Shown piece after piece: positions 35,612 through 43,368 of a stretch of DNA of 43,699 nucleotides. This stretch comes from Candidatus Aminicenans sakinawicola JGI OTU-1 (GTDB lineage: Bacteria > Acidobacteriota > Aminicenantia > Aminicenantales > Aminicenantaceae). The DNA is taken from NCBI GenBank assembly GCA_000493965.1, contig AWNV01000013.1, positions 1 through 43,699 on the forward strand, in the 5' to 3' direction. The notes below the pieces were generated by a model, which did no database searches, was not told the DNA's origin, and saw only the letters and a program-made list of their open reading frames with translations. A program made the position numbers and the translations under genes. How positions within the stretch are numbered: position 1 is the stretch's first letter; every line of letters begins with the position of its first letter.

Positions 35612-36319
35612 TTGAAGATTTTGACTCATAAAAAAGAATTTTTAGTTGTTCCTCGTTTTGAAGAAATTCCTTTCATTATTCACGGATTCGGGACAAAATA
35701 TTTAAAGGAAGAGCATTTTAAAGAGAAAACTGAATTAAGAGACTTCAAGTTTCTATCGCTTATACAAATTCATTCCGATACTATTCGAGTTATTGAAAAA
35801 TTCCCCGACAAAAAGTTAGAAGGCGATGCCATGCTGACAAAATGTCCGGGGATTTTTCTCATTATAAAAACTGCAGATTGCCTTCCTGTTTTTATTGTGG
35901 ATGAATTAAATAAAGTCATTGCATCGGTTCACTGCGGATGGAAGAGTACGTGCAAGAGAATATTAAAGAAGGTGATTCAAAAAATGGAAGCCTGTTGTGG
36001 GAGCACTGCATCCTCCCTTCTTGCAGCTATGGGGCCCTGTATTGGGCGAGAATGTTATGAGGTTGGCGAGGATGTCCTCAAAAGATTTGAGAATGAGTGT
36101 CTACCTACTAAGGTTTTTTTGAATAGCCCTGTGGGTAACGGAAAATATCTTATGGACTTAAAGGAAGCAAATTACTGCCAGATGATTGAGCTAGGGCTGA
36201 AAAAGAAAAACATTTTTTCTGTAGACCTCTGTACTCATTGTGAAAAATACCTGCTTTCATACCGTCGTGATGATAATTTGGAAGGCAGGATGCTTAATTT
36301 CATCGGGATATCATTTTAG
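35612..36319 (+). CDS. pgeF: Peptidoglycan editing factor / YfiH-type multicopper-oxidase-like protein
   Basis: Family motifs are ADCLPVFIVDE, VHCGWKSTCKRI, GPCIGRECYEVGEDV and LCTHCEKYLLSYRRD; the Cys and His residues bind zinc or copper. In E. coli, PgeF corrects misincorporated residues in peptidoglycan precursors, and relatives act as purine nucleosidases or polyphenol oxidases; which applies here is not visible. The frame is open far upstream into the symporter gene, but the fold begins at EFLVVPRFEEIPFIIHGFGT, so TTG 35612 (or TTG 35621) is the likely start, giving about 235 residues. Confidence 0.88.
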   Translation: MKILTHKKEFLVVPRFEEIPFIIHGFGTKYLKEEHFKEKTELRDFKFLSLIQIHSDTIRVIEKFPDKKLEGDAMLTKCPGIFLIIKTADCLPVFIVDELNKVIASVHCGWKSTCKRILKKVIQKMEACCGSTASSLLAAMGPCIGRECYEVGEDVLKRFENECLPTKVFLNSPVGNGKYLMDLKEANYCQMIELGLKKKNIFSVDLCTHCEKYLLSYRRDDNLEGRMLNFIGISF

Positions 36320-36356
36320 TTGCTTTTTGACTGATTTTTTTTTATTCTTTATCTAA

Positions 36357-36375
36357 CCTGGATTATTCGCAAGTC
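36357..36375 (-). repeat. Short dispersed intergenic motif, divergent copy
   Basis: The reverse strand reads GACTTGCGAATAATCCAGG, sharing most positions with the copy after glycerate kinase (CTCGTGAATAATTCAGG) and 12 bases exactly with the copy at 4965-4976. It lies in the 252-base gap between pgeF and the PHP gene, which also holds a 12-base perfect palindrome at 36382-36393. Confidence 0.4.
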
Positions 36376-36571
36376 GAGATTGCCACATGTGGCTGTGGTC
36401 TTTCAACGCGAATGGGTCACGAGGTGATAAGATCGGGGTAGATTTAATCGGCTTGACAGAAGAGTAATAAATGCCGATCGTGATTAAAAGGAAATTCAAC
36501 ATATACCCTTAATAAATTTTGTGCAAGGGATCCATCGGGTTTTGTGTGTTACCAGGAGAGAATGAGAGTTC

Positions 36572-37453
36572 ATGTTGGATCAGATTGACTTACATATCCA
36601 TTCGAACAAAAGCAGTGATGGAGATTTTTCGCCTTTCCGTATTGTTTCTCTGGCAAAAGAGAAAGGATTCAGGGCAATATCTATTTCTGACCATGATACT
36701 GTAGCAGCATATCCGAAGGCTTTACGTATCGGTAAAAAATTCGGGGTTGAAGTTATCCCAAATGTGGAGCTTACAACCTGTTTCGATGACCGTGAGTTTC
36801 ATTTATTGCTTCCTTTTATTGATTGGAATAAAAGAGTTGTGACTGATCTTGTCGCTGAAATTTCAGAAAGGCGGAAAAAAGAGGCTCGTAAGAGGGTTAT
36901 GAAACTCCAAAAATTAGGTCTTGATATATGCTGGAGTGAAGTTGTAAATAAGTGTGGCTCTTTTCCTCCATTGGGAGTAACCATTGCTCAGATTTTTCTG
37001 GATAAAGCTGAAAAGGCAGGGGATCCTGGTTTCAGAAAATATTTAGATCCAGAAAACAGAATTTATGCCCCTTATCTTTTCTATAAAGACTATTTTATGG
37101 AGGGAATGCCTGCCTTCGTTCCCAGCCGAAATTTTGCTTTGCTGGACGTTCTGAAAATAGCCCCTCAAACAGGAGGAGTTCCTGTCCTTGCTCATCCAGG
37201 AGCATATTTTCAACATACCAGTAGAGAGGATCTTGTATTATTAAAAGAAAAGGGGCTCGAAGGCCTAGAAATTTATACATCCTACCATGATGCTGATCAG
37301 ACAGAATATTATAAAATACTTGCTGGTGAACTTGACCTTGTTCCGACGTCGGGTTCTGATTTTCACGGAACAATTAAACCCAATGTTCCATTTGGCTCTG
37401 TTAAGAATGGAGGCTACTGGATGGTAGAAGAGCTGAAAAAAAGGAGGGCTTGA
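36572..37453 (+). CDS. PHP-domain phosphoesterase
   Basis: The metal-binding residues of a PHP domain are in order: DLHIHSNKSSDGDFSP (HxH and D), ISDHDT, the Glu in NVELTT, the His in LAHPGAYFQ and the terminal SDFHG. Such single-domain proteins (TrpH/YciV type) act on nucleoside phosphates or short RNA ends; an RNase AM-like 5'-3' exonuclease or 3',5'-nucleotide phosphatase is possible. The 293-residue length is normal. ATG 36572 opens the domain. It ends directly before cvpA. Confidence 0.85.
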   Translation: MLDQIDLHIHSNKSSDGDFSPFRIVSLAKEKGFRAISISDHDTVAAYPKALRIGKKFGVEVIPNVELTTCFDDREFHLLLPFIDWNKRVVTDLVAEISERRKKEARKRVMKLQKLGLDICWSEVVNKCGSFPPLGVTIAQIFLDKAEKAGDPGFRKYLDPENRIYAPYLFYKDYFMEGMPAFVPSRNFALLDVLKIAPQTGGVPVLAHPGAYFQHTSREDLVLLKEKGLEGLEIYTSYHDADQTEYYKILAGELDLVPTSGSDFHGTIKPNVPFGSVKNGGYWMVEELKKRRA

Positions 37454-37990
37454 ATGATTTTTAACTGGCTTGATATAATTTTGCTTGTAATCCTTGTTAT
37501 TACGCTTGTTTTGGGTATTATAAAAGGGTTGATAAAAGAGATAGTAGGCATTTTATCAGTGATCCTAGGCTTGATATTGGCACTTGTCTATTATCCTCAT
37601 GTTTCTGAGATTTATATACGCTTCATTTCCAGTCAGCCACTCTCTAAATTTCTAGGGTTTTTTACGATATTTTTAATCGTTTTATGTGTTGGATGGCTTA
37701 TTTCAAGGCTGTTTTCGAAATTGATGAAGGGTCCCTTGAAAATTTTAAACCATGTTTTAGGGGGAGGTTTTGGTTTGGTCAAAGGCATTCTTATCTGCGG
37801 CATTTTGGTTTTTGCAATGCTGGTATTTCCTGTAAATATAAATGCTTTAAAAGAATCACGGCTTGCCCCATGCTGCCTGAAAATGACAAGACTGGCTGTA
37901 GGTCTTATCCCTAAGGAACTTAAAGAAAAGTTCAGCGATGCTTATGGAGAAGTAGTAAACAGAGGGGGGAAACATGAAAAAAGAATTTGA
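37454..37990 (+). CDS. cvpA: CvpA family inner-membrane protein
   Basis: The protein has four hydrophobic helices in 178 residues: LDIILLVILVITLVLGIIKG with the conserved GIIKGLIKEI turn, LSVILGLILALVYYP, FFTIFLIVLCVGWLIS and GLVKGILICGILVFAMLVF. The pattern D-x8-GxxKG is the CvpA signature, first linked to colicin V production and to envelope stress tolerance. The biochemical role is unresolved in the family. It follows the PHP gene without a gap and overlaps the next gene by 17 bases. Confidence 0.88.
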   Translation: MIFNWLDIILLVILVITLVLGIIKGLIKEIVGILSVILGLILALVYYPHVSEIYIRFISSQPLSKFLGFFTIFLIVLCVGWLISRLFSKLMKGPLKILNHVLGGGFGLVKGILICGILVFAMLVFPVNINALKESRLAPCCLKMTRLAVGLIPKELKEKFSDAYGEVVNRGGKHEKRI

Positions 37991-38201
37991 GGGATTTACT
38001 ATACATAAAAAGATGGAAGTGCTTATCAAAGAATTGGTAGATAAAGAGCTTCCAATAAGAGATACTCTTAAAGAATTTGAGAAGATCTATATAGAAACTG
38101 CCTCAAAACAATACAAAGGGAACAAGACAAAAATGGCTAAGGCATTGGGTCTTCACCGAAATACTCTTCACAACCTTACTAAGGCGTTAGAGATAAAATA
38201 A
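37974..38201 (+). CDS. Fis-type helix-turn-helix small DNA-binding protein
   Basis: In this 75-residue protein the C-terminal half carries the Fis HTH: YIETASKQYKGNKTKMAKAL followed by GLHRNTLHNLTKAL, matching HTH_8 domains of Fis and sigma54 activators. The N-terminal 30 residues could form the dimerising helix. There is no AAA+ or receiver domain. It overlaps cvpA by 17 bases and has AGGGGGG just upstream of the ATG. Target genes are unknown; groESL lies 230 bases downstream with its own promoter. Confidence 0.82.
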   Translation: MKKEFEGFTIHKKMEVLIKELVDKELPIRDTLKEFEKIYIETASKQYKGNKTKMAKALGLHRNTLHNLTKALEIK

Positions 38202-38308
38202 AATCTGGAGTCCAAAATACGGACATCAAATTGTTAGCCTCATTTGTTCTCTTCAATTTTATCCGCTTGGATATCTTATTCGCACAAAATGGAAATCCTC
38301 CCATATAA

Positions 38309-38335
38309 TTAGCAGTCTAGATGGAAGAGTGCTAA
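38309..38335 (+). promoter_or_regulatory. CIRCE operator (HrcA binding site)
   Basis: TTAGCAGTC, a 9-base spacer and GAGTGCTAA match the CIRCE consensus TTAGCACTC-N9-GAGTGCTAA with one mismatch in the left arm. It lies 16 bases upstream of the -35 box of groES, so heat-shock repression by HrcA is expected; hrcA is not in the window. Confidence 0.88.
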
Positions 38336-38351
38336 TTTTTTAACATTTTTC

Positions 38352-38380
38352 TTGACAATTGGAGATTTTTGCTCTATATT
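38352..38380 (+). promoter_or_regulatory. Sigma70-type promoter of groESL
   Basis: Consensus TTGACA (38352-38357) and TATATT (38375-38380) with a 17-base spacer, followed by an AAGGAGG ribosome-binding site at 38421-38427 before the ATG at 38433. Confidence 0.8.
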
Positions 38381-38432
38381 AGAACTTTCATTTTAAATCT
38401 ACTAAATCAATAATTTTATAAAGGAGGTTCAA

Positions 38433-38717
38433 ATGAAAGTGATCCCTTTATACGACCGAGTTCTATTGAAACGGTTAGAAGAGAAAGAGGTCAAAAAAGG
38501 AGGAATAATTATTCCTGACACAGCGAAAGAAAAATCCCAGGAAGCAGAGGTTATTGAAGTTGGAAAGGGGCGAATTGAAAAAGATAAAATAATTCCTCTC
38601 GAAGTTAAAAAAGGTGACAGGGTTCTCATCGGAAAATTCAGCGGGACAGAAGTTACAATTGACGACATGGAATATATCATTGTTCGCGAAGAAGAAATCT
38701 TAGGTAAAATCACTTAA
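38433..38717 (+). CDS. groS: Co-chaperonin GroES
   Basis: The 94-residue protein is a heptameric lid for the GroEL chamber. Landmarks are IPLYDRVLLKRLEEKE, the mobile-loop region KKGGIIIPDTAKEKSQEAEV, and the C-terminal strand YIIVREEEILGKI. It is 21 bases upstream of groEL in the classical groESL order, under CIRCE control. Confidence 0.98.
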   Translation: MKVIPLYDRVLLKRLEEKEVKKGGIIIPDTAKEKSQEAEVIEVGKGRIEKDKIIPLEVKKGDRVLIGKFSGTEVTIDDMEYIIVREEEILGKIT

Positions 38718-38738
38718 TTTTGTAAGAAGGAGAAAAAA

Positions 38739-40358
38739 ATGGCAAAACAAATAACATTAGGTGAAGAAGCAAGGCAGGCGCTTTTAAAGGGTGTCAATAT
38801 ATTAAGCAATGTTGTTAAAGAGACTCTTGGACCCAGGGGTAAGAATATTATCTTGGAAAAAAAGTTTGGTGCTCCGACAAGTACTAAAGACGGTGTGACT
38901 GTAGCTAAAGAAATAGAACTCAAAGATCCTTTAGAAAACATGGGTGCACAGCTTGTTAAAGAAGTTGCCTCAAAGACTTCTGATGTGGCAGGAGATGGGA
39001 CAACGACAGCAACTATACTGGCGCAGATTATTTATTCAGAAGGATTGAAATATGTGACAGCAGGTGCAAACCCAAACTTAATAAAAAAGGGAATCGATAA
39101 GGCTGTAGAGGAGATTGTAAAAAAACTCAAAGAAAGCAGCCGGGAAGTTACTGGTGAAATGATTGCCCAGGTCGGAGCAATTTCTGCTAATAATGATAAA
39201 TCTGTTGGGCAAATTATTGCTGAGGCAATGGACAAAGTTGGTAAAGATGGGGTTATCACAGTGGAGGAAGCAAAAGGATTAGAGACAACCATGGATATTG
39301 TTGAGGGGATGCAGTTTGACCGGGGATATCTTTCCCCTTATTTTGTAACTGACCCTGATAGAATGGAGTGTGTCTTGGGAGATGCGCTGATTCTTCTTCA
39401 TGAAAAGAAAATCAGCAATTTGAGAGAATTTCTGCCGTTACTTGAGAATGTAGCCAAGATGGGGAAGCCGTTATTAGTGATTGCTGAAGAGGTTGAGGGC
39501 GAAGCTCTGGCTACGCTGGTCGTAAATAAACTAAAGGGGACATTTGCTTGTGCTGCGGTTAAAGCTCCTGGATTTGGAGACAGACGGAAAGCCATGCTGG
39601 AGGATATTGCTGTTCTAACCGGGGGGAAAGTTATTACCGAGGACATTGGAGTCAAGCTTGAAAATGTTTCTATTGATTGGCTGGGTGAAGCTAAAAAAGT
39701 TGTTATCGATAAGGACAATACTACAATAGTTGAAGGCAATGGAAAAAAGGAGAATGTTCAGGCAAGAATCAAGCAGATTAGAACACAGATCGAAGACACC
39801 ACTTCTGACTATGATAGGGAAAAACTTCAGGAAAGATTAGCCAAGATGGTTGGAGGAGTGGCTTTAATTAAAGTAGGAGCTGCAACGGAATCAGAGTTAA
39901 AAGAGAAAAAAGCCAGGGTAGAAGATGCCATGCATGCCACCAAAGCTGCTGTGGAAGAAGGAATTGTAGTAGGAGGTGGAGTTGCCCTTTTGAGAGCCAG
40001 AAAAGTTCTTGACTCTTTGAAGTTTGATAATGATATTCAGCTCGGTATAAACATCGTAAAAAGAGCTATAGAAGAACCCCTCCGTCAGATTGCAAATAAT
40101 GCAGGCTGTGAAGGATCTATCATTGTTGAGAAAGTCAAAGAAATGGAAAAGGACATGGGATTCAATGCTCTTACAGAAAAAATGGAGGATTTGATTGCGA
40201 GCGGAGTGCTGGATCCTACAAAGGTTGTTCGTACTGCCCTGCAGAATGCTGCAAGTATTGGAGGCTTAATGTTAACTACTGAAGGATTAGTTTCTGATAT
40301 TCCTGAGGAAGACAAGGGGATGAAGATGCCAATGTCTTCTGGTGAAGGTATGTACTAA
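38739..40358 (+). CDS. groL: Chaperonin GroEL
   Basis: The 539-residue protein has all GroEL landmarks: LKDPLENMGAQLVKEVASKT, DVAGDGTTTATILAQ (ATP site), the apical MQFDRGYLSPYFVTD, KAPGFGDRRKAMLEDIAVLT, and EEGIVVGGGVALL. The C-terminal tail is KMPMSSGEGMY instead of the usual Gly-Gly-Met repeats. The ribosome-binding site AGAAGGAG precedes the ATG. It folds cytoplasmic proteins with GroES in an ATP-driven cycle. Confidence 0.99.
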   Translation: MAKQITLGEEARQALLKGVNILSNVVKETLGPRGKNIILEKKFGAPTSTKDGVTVAKEIELKDPLENMGAQLVKEVASKTSDVAGDGTTTATILAQIIYSEGLKYVTAGANPNLIKKGIDKAVEEIVKKLKESSREVTGEMIAQVGAISANNDKSVGQIIAEAMDKVGKDGVITVEEAKGLETTMDIVEGMQFDRGYLSPYFVTDPDRMECVLGDALILLHEKKISNLREFLPLLENVAKMGKPLLVIAEEVEGEALATLVVNKLKGTFACAAVKAPGFGDRRKAMLEDIAVLTGGKVITEDIGVKLENVSIDWLGEAKKVVIDKDNTTIVEGNGKKENVQARIKQIRTQIEDTTSDYDREKLQERLAKMVGGVALIKVGAATESELKEKKARVEDAMHATKAAVEEGIVVGGGVALLRARKVLDSLKFDNDIQLGINIVKRAIEEPLRQIANNAGCEGSIIVEKVKEMEKDMGFNALTEKMEDLIASGVLDPTKVVRTALQNAASIGGLMLTTEGLVSDIPEEDKGMKMPMSSGEGMY

Positions 40359-40379
40359 ATCGTATAGTTTCTAGTGTTA

Positions 40380-40412
40380 AAGGCTCCGGGTTTATTCCGG
40401 AGCCTTTTTTTT
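40380..40412 (+). terminator. Rho-independent terminator after groEL
   Basis: The stem AGGCTCCGG / CCGGAGCCT with a 7-base loop is followed by a T8 run, 22 bases after the groEL stop. Confidence 0.9.
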
Positions 40413-40440
40413 GGCGTCTTTCTGTGGTATATATTACAGA

Positions 40441-42783
40441 GTGTTTAGATTATTTGACCGGTACATAATTAAAGAAATTATTCCTCCATTTTTCGTAGGT
40501 TTATTGGTCTACACATTTGTCCTTTTGATGAATCAAATTCTTCTCTTTTCTGAAGTCTTTATTACAAAGGGTGTTTCTTTAAAAGTTGTCCTTTCATTGT
40601 TGCTTTATCTTATTCCTTCTGTGTTTGCATTTACTATACCTATGTCGGTGCTTATGGGAATACTGGCCGGACTGAGTCGCATGTCTTCAGATGCAGAAGT
40701 TACAGCATTCAAAACTTTAGGAGTCAGCTCAAGCAGGTTTCTCAGGCCAATTCTTGTTTTTTCTTTAGTGGGATTGATGTTAACTTCTTTTTTAACATTG
40801 TATCTTGCACCACGTGCAAACTTCCAATGGATAAAGACTTTTTCAAATTCTGTAGTGGCAAAGGCCAATTTTAAAATCAGGGCCAGGGAATTTAATGAGT
40901 CTATCCCCAATACTGTTATTTTTATACAGGATATTATGCATGATGAAAGCTGGAAAAACATTTTTGTATATTTTTCCGACACTCCTGAAGAACCCAGGAC
41001 TATTTTTGCAAAAAGAGGGAGGCTGAATTTCTACGCAGCTGAAAAGAGGGCTGCATTAGAACTGTTTGATGGTGTTATTCATTCTTATCCCTTATCTGAC
41101 CCGGAGAGGTACAGGGTGACTTCCTTTAAGCGCTTGGAAGAAGAGGTACCTCTGGAAGATTTTTTCTCCTCGATTTCTGCTAGGAAGCGGGTAAGGGAAA
41201 AGGATATTGGAGAACTGAACAGAGATGTTAAGATAATTAAAAAAGAATTAGAAAAAATTCCTGAATCCGGGAAAACTTCAATTGAATTTTTACAGAAACA
41301 AAGGGAATATATTTCACACTGGGTTGAGATACATAAAAAGATTGCCCTCCCTTTTGCATGTTTAATTTTTGCTTTTTTAGGACTTTCCTTAGGAGCTTCC
41401 ACAAAAAAGGGGGGAAGAACCAGCGGATTCACTATCAGTATAGTAATTATAATAATTTATTACATTCTAATCACGGCAGGAGAACAACTGGCTATGGACG
41501 GCAGGATTTCTCCTTTGCTCGGAATGTGGGGTCCTAATATTTTACTGAGTTTAAGTGGTTTGTATTTTTTTATTAAATCAATAAAAGAATCATCATTGTT
41601 TTCATTTTATTCGAGGTTTTTTAAGAGAAAAAGAAAGGCTATTCCCGAAGTAAGAAAAACACAATTCCAGCGGAAACGAAGGCGCTTTTCACTTCGCTTT
41701 CCAAATATTTTGGACCGCTATATTATCAGAAGATATGCAGTCATTTTTTCACTTATTTTTATAAGCATTCTGGTTATTTTTTTTGTAGTCACTTTTTTTG
41801 AGCGGATCGATAGTATTTACGAACATAATAAGGCTATAGCTCTCTTATTTAAGTTTATTTGGTTTAAGACTCCAGAGTTTGTCCATTATACACTTCCTGT
41901 TGCTGCCCTGGCTTCAACACTTTTATGCCTTGGCATTTTAACCAAATGTAATGAAGCAACCGCTATGAAGGCCTGTGGCATCAGCCTTTATCGTATGGTT
42001 CTACCTGTTCTCTTTTTAGCTGGGTTGGTTAGCTTCTTATCTTTCTATATGCAGGAGAATCTTCTTCCTTATTCCAATAAAAAAGCAGAGGAAATATTAA
42101 ATAAAATAAATGATAGACCACCTCGAAGTTACAACTACATTAACCGACGGTGGGTCATGAACAAGGAAAACAATCGAATTTATCACTATTTATATTTTGA
42201 CCCCATTGTGTCTAGTTTTAGTCAGCTAACAATATATGATATTGATGCTTCCTCATGGTCCATGAAGAGTAGATTTTTCTCTGAAAGGGCATATCTGGAA
42301 GGGGGAAAACTATCGTTGTCTAAATGTTGGTATAGAGGGTTTAAGGCTGATAGACCCATAAGATATGAAAAAAAGAAGGAAATGCAGATTACACATGTTG
42401 AGGACAGAAGCTATTTCTTGAAGGAATGGAGAGAGCCTGACCAGATGAACTATGGAGAGCTTAAACGCTATATTGATGAAATTGAGGAAAAAGACTTTGA
42501 AACTGTGAGGTTTAAGGTAGATTTGAATTATAAAATATCTTTTCCATTTGCCGGCTTAATAATGACTATCATTGGAATCCCGTTTGCTTTTTCTATGGGG
42601 AAGAGGGGAACTCTCTTTGGCATAGGTCTGAGTATAGTCATTGCTATTGTTTATTGGGGAAGCATAGGAATTTTCAAAAGCCTAGGTTATGTCAGTTATT
42701 TGAATGCCTTTCTAGCTGCCTGGGGGCCGAATCTCATATTTGGACTTGCAGGACTTTATTTGATTCTTACGTTGAGAACATAA
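40441..42783 (+). CDS. lptF: Single-chain LptF-LptG lipopolysaccharide transport permease
   Basis: The protein of about 780 residues contains two consecutive YjgP/YjgQ permeases. The first begins FRLFDRYIIKEIIPPFFVGL, with periplasmic beta domain, and ends with helices around FACLIFAFLGLSLGAS. The second begins NILDRYIIRRYAVIFSLIF and ends with FAGLIMTIIGIPFAFSMGK. LptF and LptG are separate in E. coli (366 and 360 residues) and pair with LptB to extract LPS from the inner membrane. A basic linker of about 45 residues (KRKRKAIPEVRKTQFQRKRR) joins the halves on the predicted cytoplasmic side. GTG 40441 is chosen because upstream bases belong to the terminator; no clear ribosome-binding site is visible. 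Confidence 0.92.
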   Translation: MFRLFDRYIIKEIIPPFFVGLLVYTFVLLMNQILLFSEVFITKGVSLKVVLSLLLYLIPSVFAFTIPMSVLMGILAGLSRMSSDAEVTAFKTLGVSSSRFLRPILVFSLVGLMLTSFLTLYLAPRANFQWIKTFSNSVVAKANFKIRAREFNESIPNTVIFIQDIMHDESWKNIFVYFSDTPEEPRTIFAKRGRLNFYAAEKRAALELFDGVIHSYPLSDPERYRVTSFKRLEEEVPLEDFFSSISARKRVREKDIGELNRDVKIIKKELEKIPESGKTSIEFLQKQREYISHWVEIHKKIALPFACLIFAFLGLSLGASTKKGGRTSGFTISIVIIIIYYILITAGEQLAMDGRISPLLGMWGPNILLSLSGLYFFIKSIKESSLFSFYSRFFKRKRKAIPEVRKTQFQRKRRRFSLRFPNILDRYIIRRYAVIFSLIFISILVIFFVVTFFERIDSIYEHNKAIALLFKFIWFKTPEFVHYTLPVAALASTLLCLGILTKCNEATAMKACGISLYRMVLPVLFLAGLVSFLSFYMQENLLPYSNKKAEEILNKINDRPPRSYNYINRRWVMNKENNRIYHYLYFDPIVSSFSQLTIYDIDASSWSMKSRFFSERAYLEGGKLSLSKCWYRGFKADRPIRYEKKKEMQITHVEDRSYFLKEWREPDQMNYGELKRYIDEIEEKDFETVRFKVDLNYKISFPFAGLIMTIIGIPFAFSMGKRGTLFGIGLSIVIAIVYWGSIGIFKSLGYVSYLNAFLAAWGPNLIFGLAGLYLILTLRT

Positions 42784-42790
42784 GACAGAG

Positions 42791-43276
42791 TCACATCTTA
42801 TATTTTCCGAAATCTTCTGGCCCTAAATTATCAAGCCAGTTCTTGAGCTTATCTGAATCTTCAAGATTATCATTAAAATTCAGGCTGTTGGCTTTTGAGA
42901 CAACTTCTTCTGTTACGAATATATGAGTATTCGTACGGAGGGCAAGAGCAATTGCATCTGAAGGGCGAGAGTCGATTCCGATGATTTGACCCTTATAGCG
43001 ACAGTAAATTACAGCATAGAAAGTGTTGTCTCTGACGTCGTTGACAACGATTTTTTCAATGGGAATGTTGAATTTACTTAGAATATTTTTTAAAAGGTCG
43101 TGTGTCATTGGGCGGGGTGTCGCAATATTTTCTACTTTGAGAGAAATTGCGTTTGCTTCGAAAACTCCAATCCATATCGGAAGGATTCGTTCGCTATTGA
43201 GGTCTTCAAGAACTACTATGGGCATCTTGGATATAGGGTCAAGTATGAGGCCTTTTATTTTCATTTCAATTTCCAT
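42791..43276 (-). CDS. Bifunctional nuclease family protein (BFN/DUF151)
   Basis: The 161-residue protein matches the DUF151/BFN family: EMKIKGLILDPISKMPIVVL, LPIWIGVFEANAISL, RPMTHDLLKNIL and IDSRPSDAIALALRTNTHIF. A plant member has RNase and DNase activity, while bacterial roles are unsettled. The start ATG at 43276 follows GAGGCGGAGGAAA, a strong ribosome-binding site. The gene is convergent with lptFG (7-base gap) and has a consensus promoter. Confidence 0.9.
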   Translation of the reverse strand: MEIEMKIKGLILDPISKMPIVVLEDLNSERILPIWIGVFEANAISLKVENIATPRPMTHDLLKNILSKFNIPIEKIVVNDVRDNTFYAVIYCRYKGQIIGIDSRPSDAIALALRTNTHIFVTEEVVSKANSLNFNDNLEDSDKLKNWLDNLGPEDFGKYKM

Positions 43277-43299
43277 TATTTCCTCCGCCTCAAAAACTA

Positions 43300-43328
43300 A
43301 ATATATATTCGGATGTATGTATTGTCAA
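43300..43328 (-). promoter_or_regulatory. Sigma70-type promoter of the BFN gene
   Basis: On the minus strand TTGACA (43323-43328), 17 bases, then TATATT (43300-43305), the same boxes and spacing as the groESL promoter, ending 23 bases before the ATG at 43276. Confidence 0.65.
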
Positions 43329-43368
43329 GAAAACCTCTGTACAGCGGCTCTATGATTCATGCTAGTTA

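Noticed and set aside
36382..36393. Perfect 12-base palindrome GCCACATGTGGC upstream of the PHP gene
   Set aside because: It could be an operator, but there is only one copy, no matching site elsewhere and no clear promoter beside it, so it is not called as a feature.
36447..36478. Possible hairpin ATCGGC/GCCGAT with a TTGACA box between pgeF and the PHP gene
   Set aside because: The stem has only six pairs with a 20-base loop, and no -10 box lies at a suitable distance from the TTGACA.
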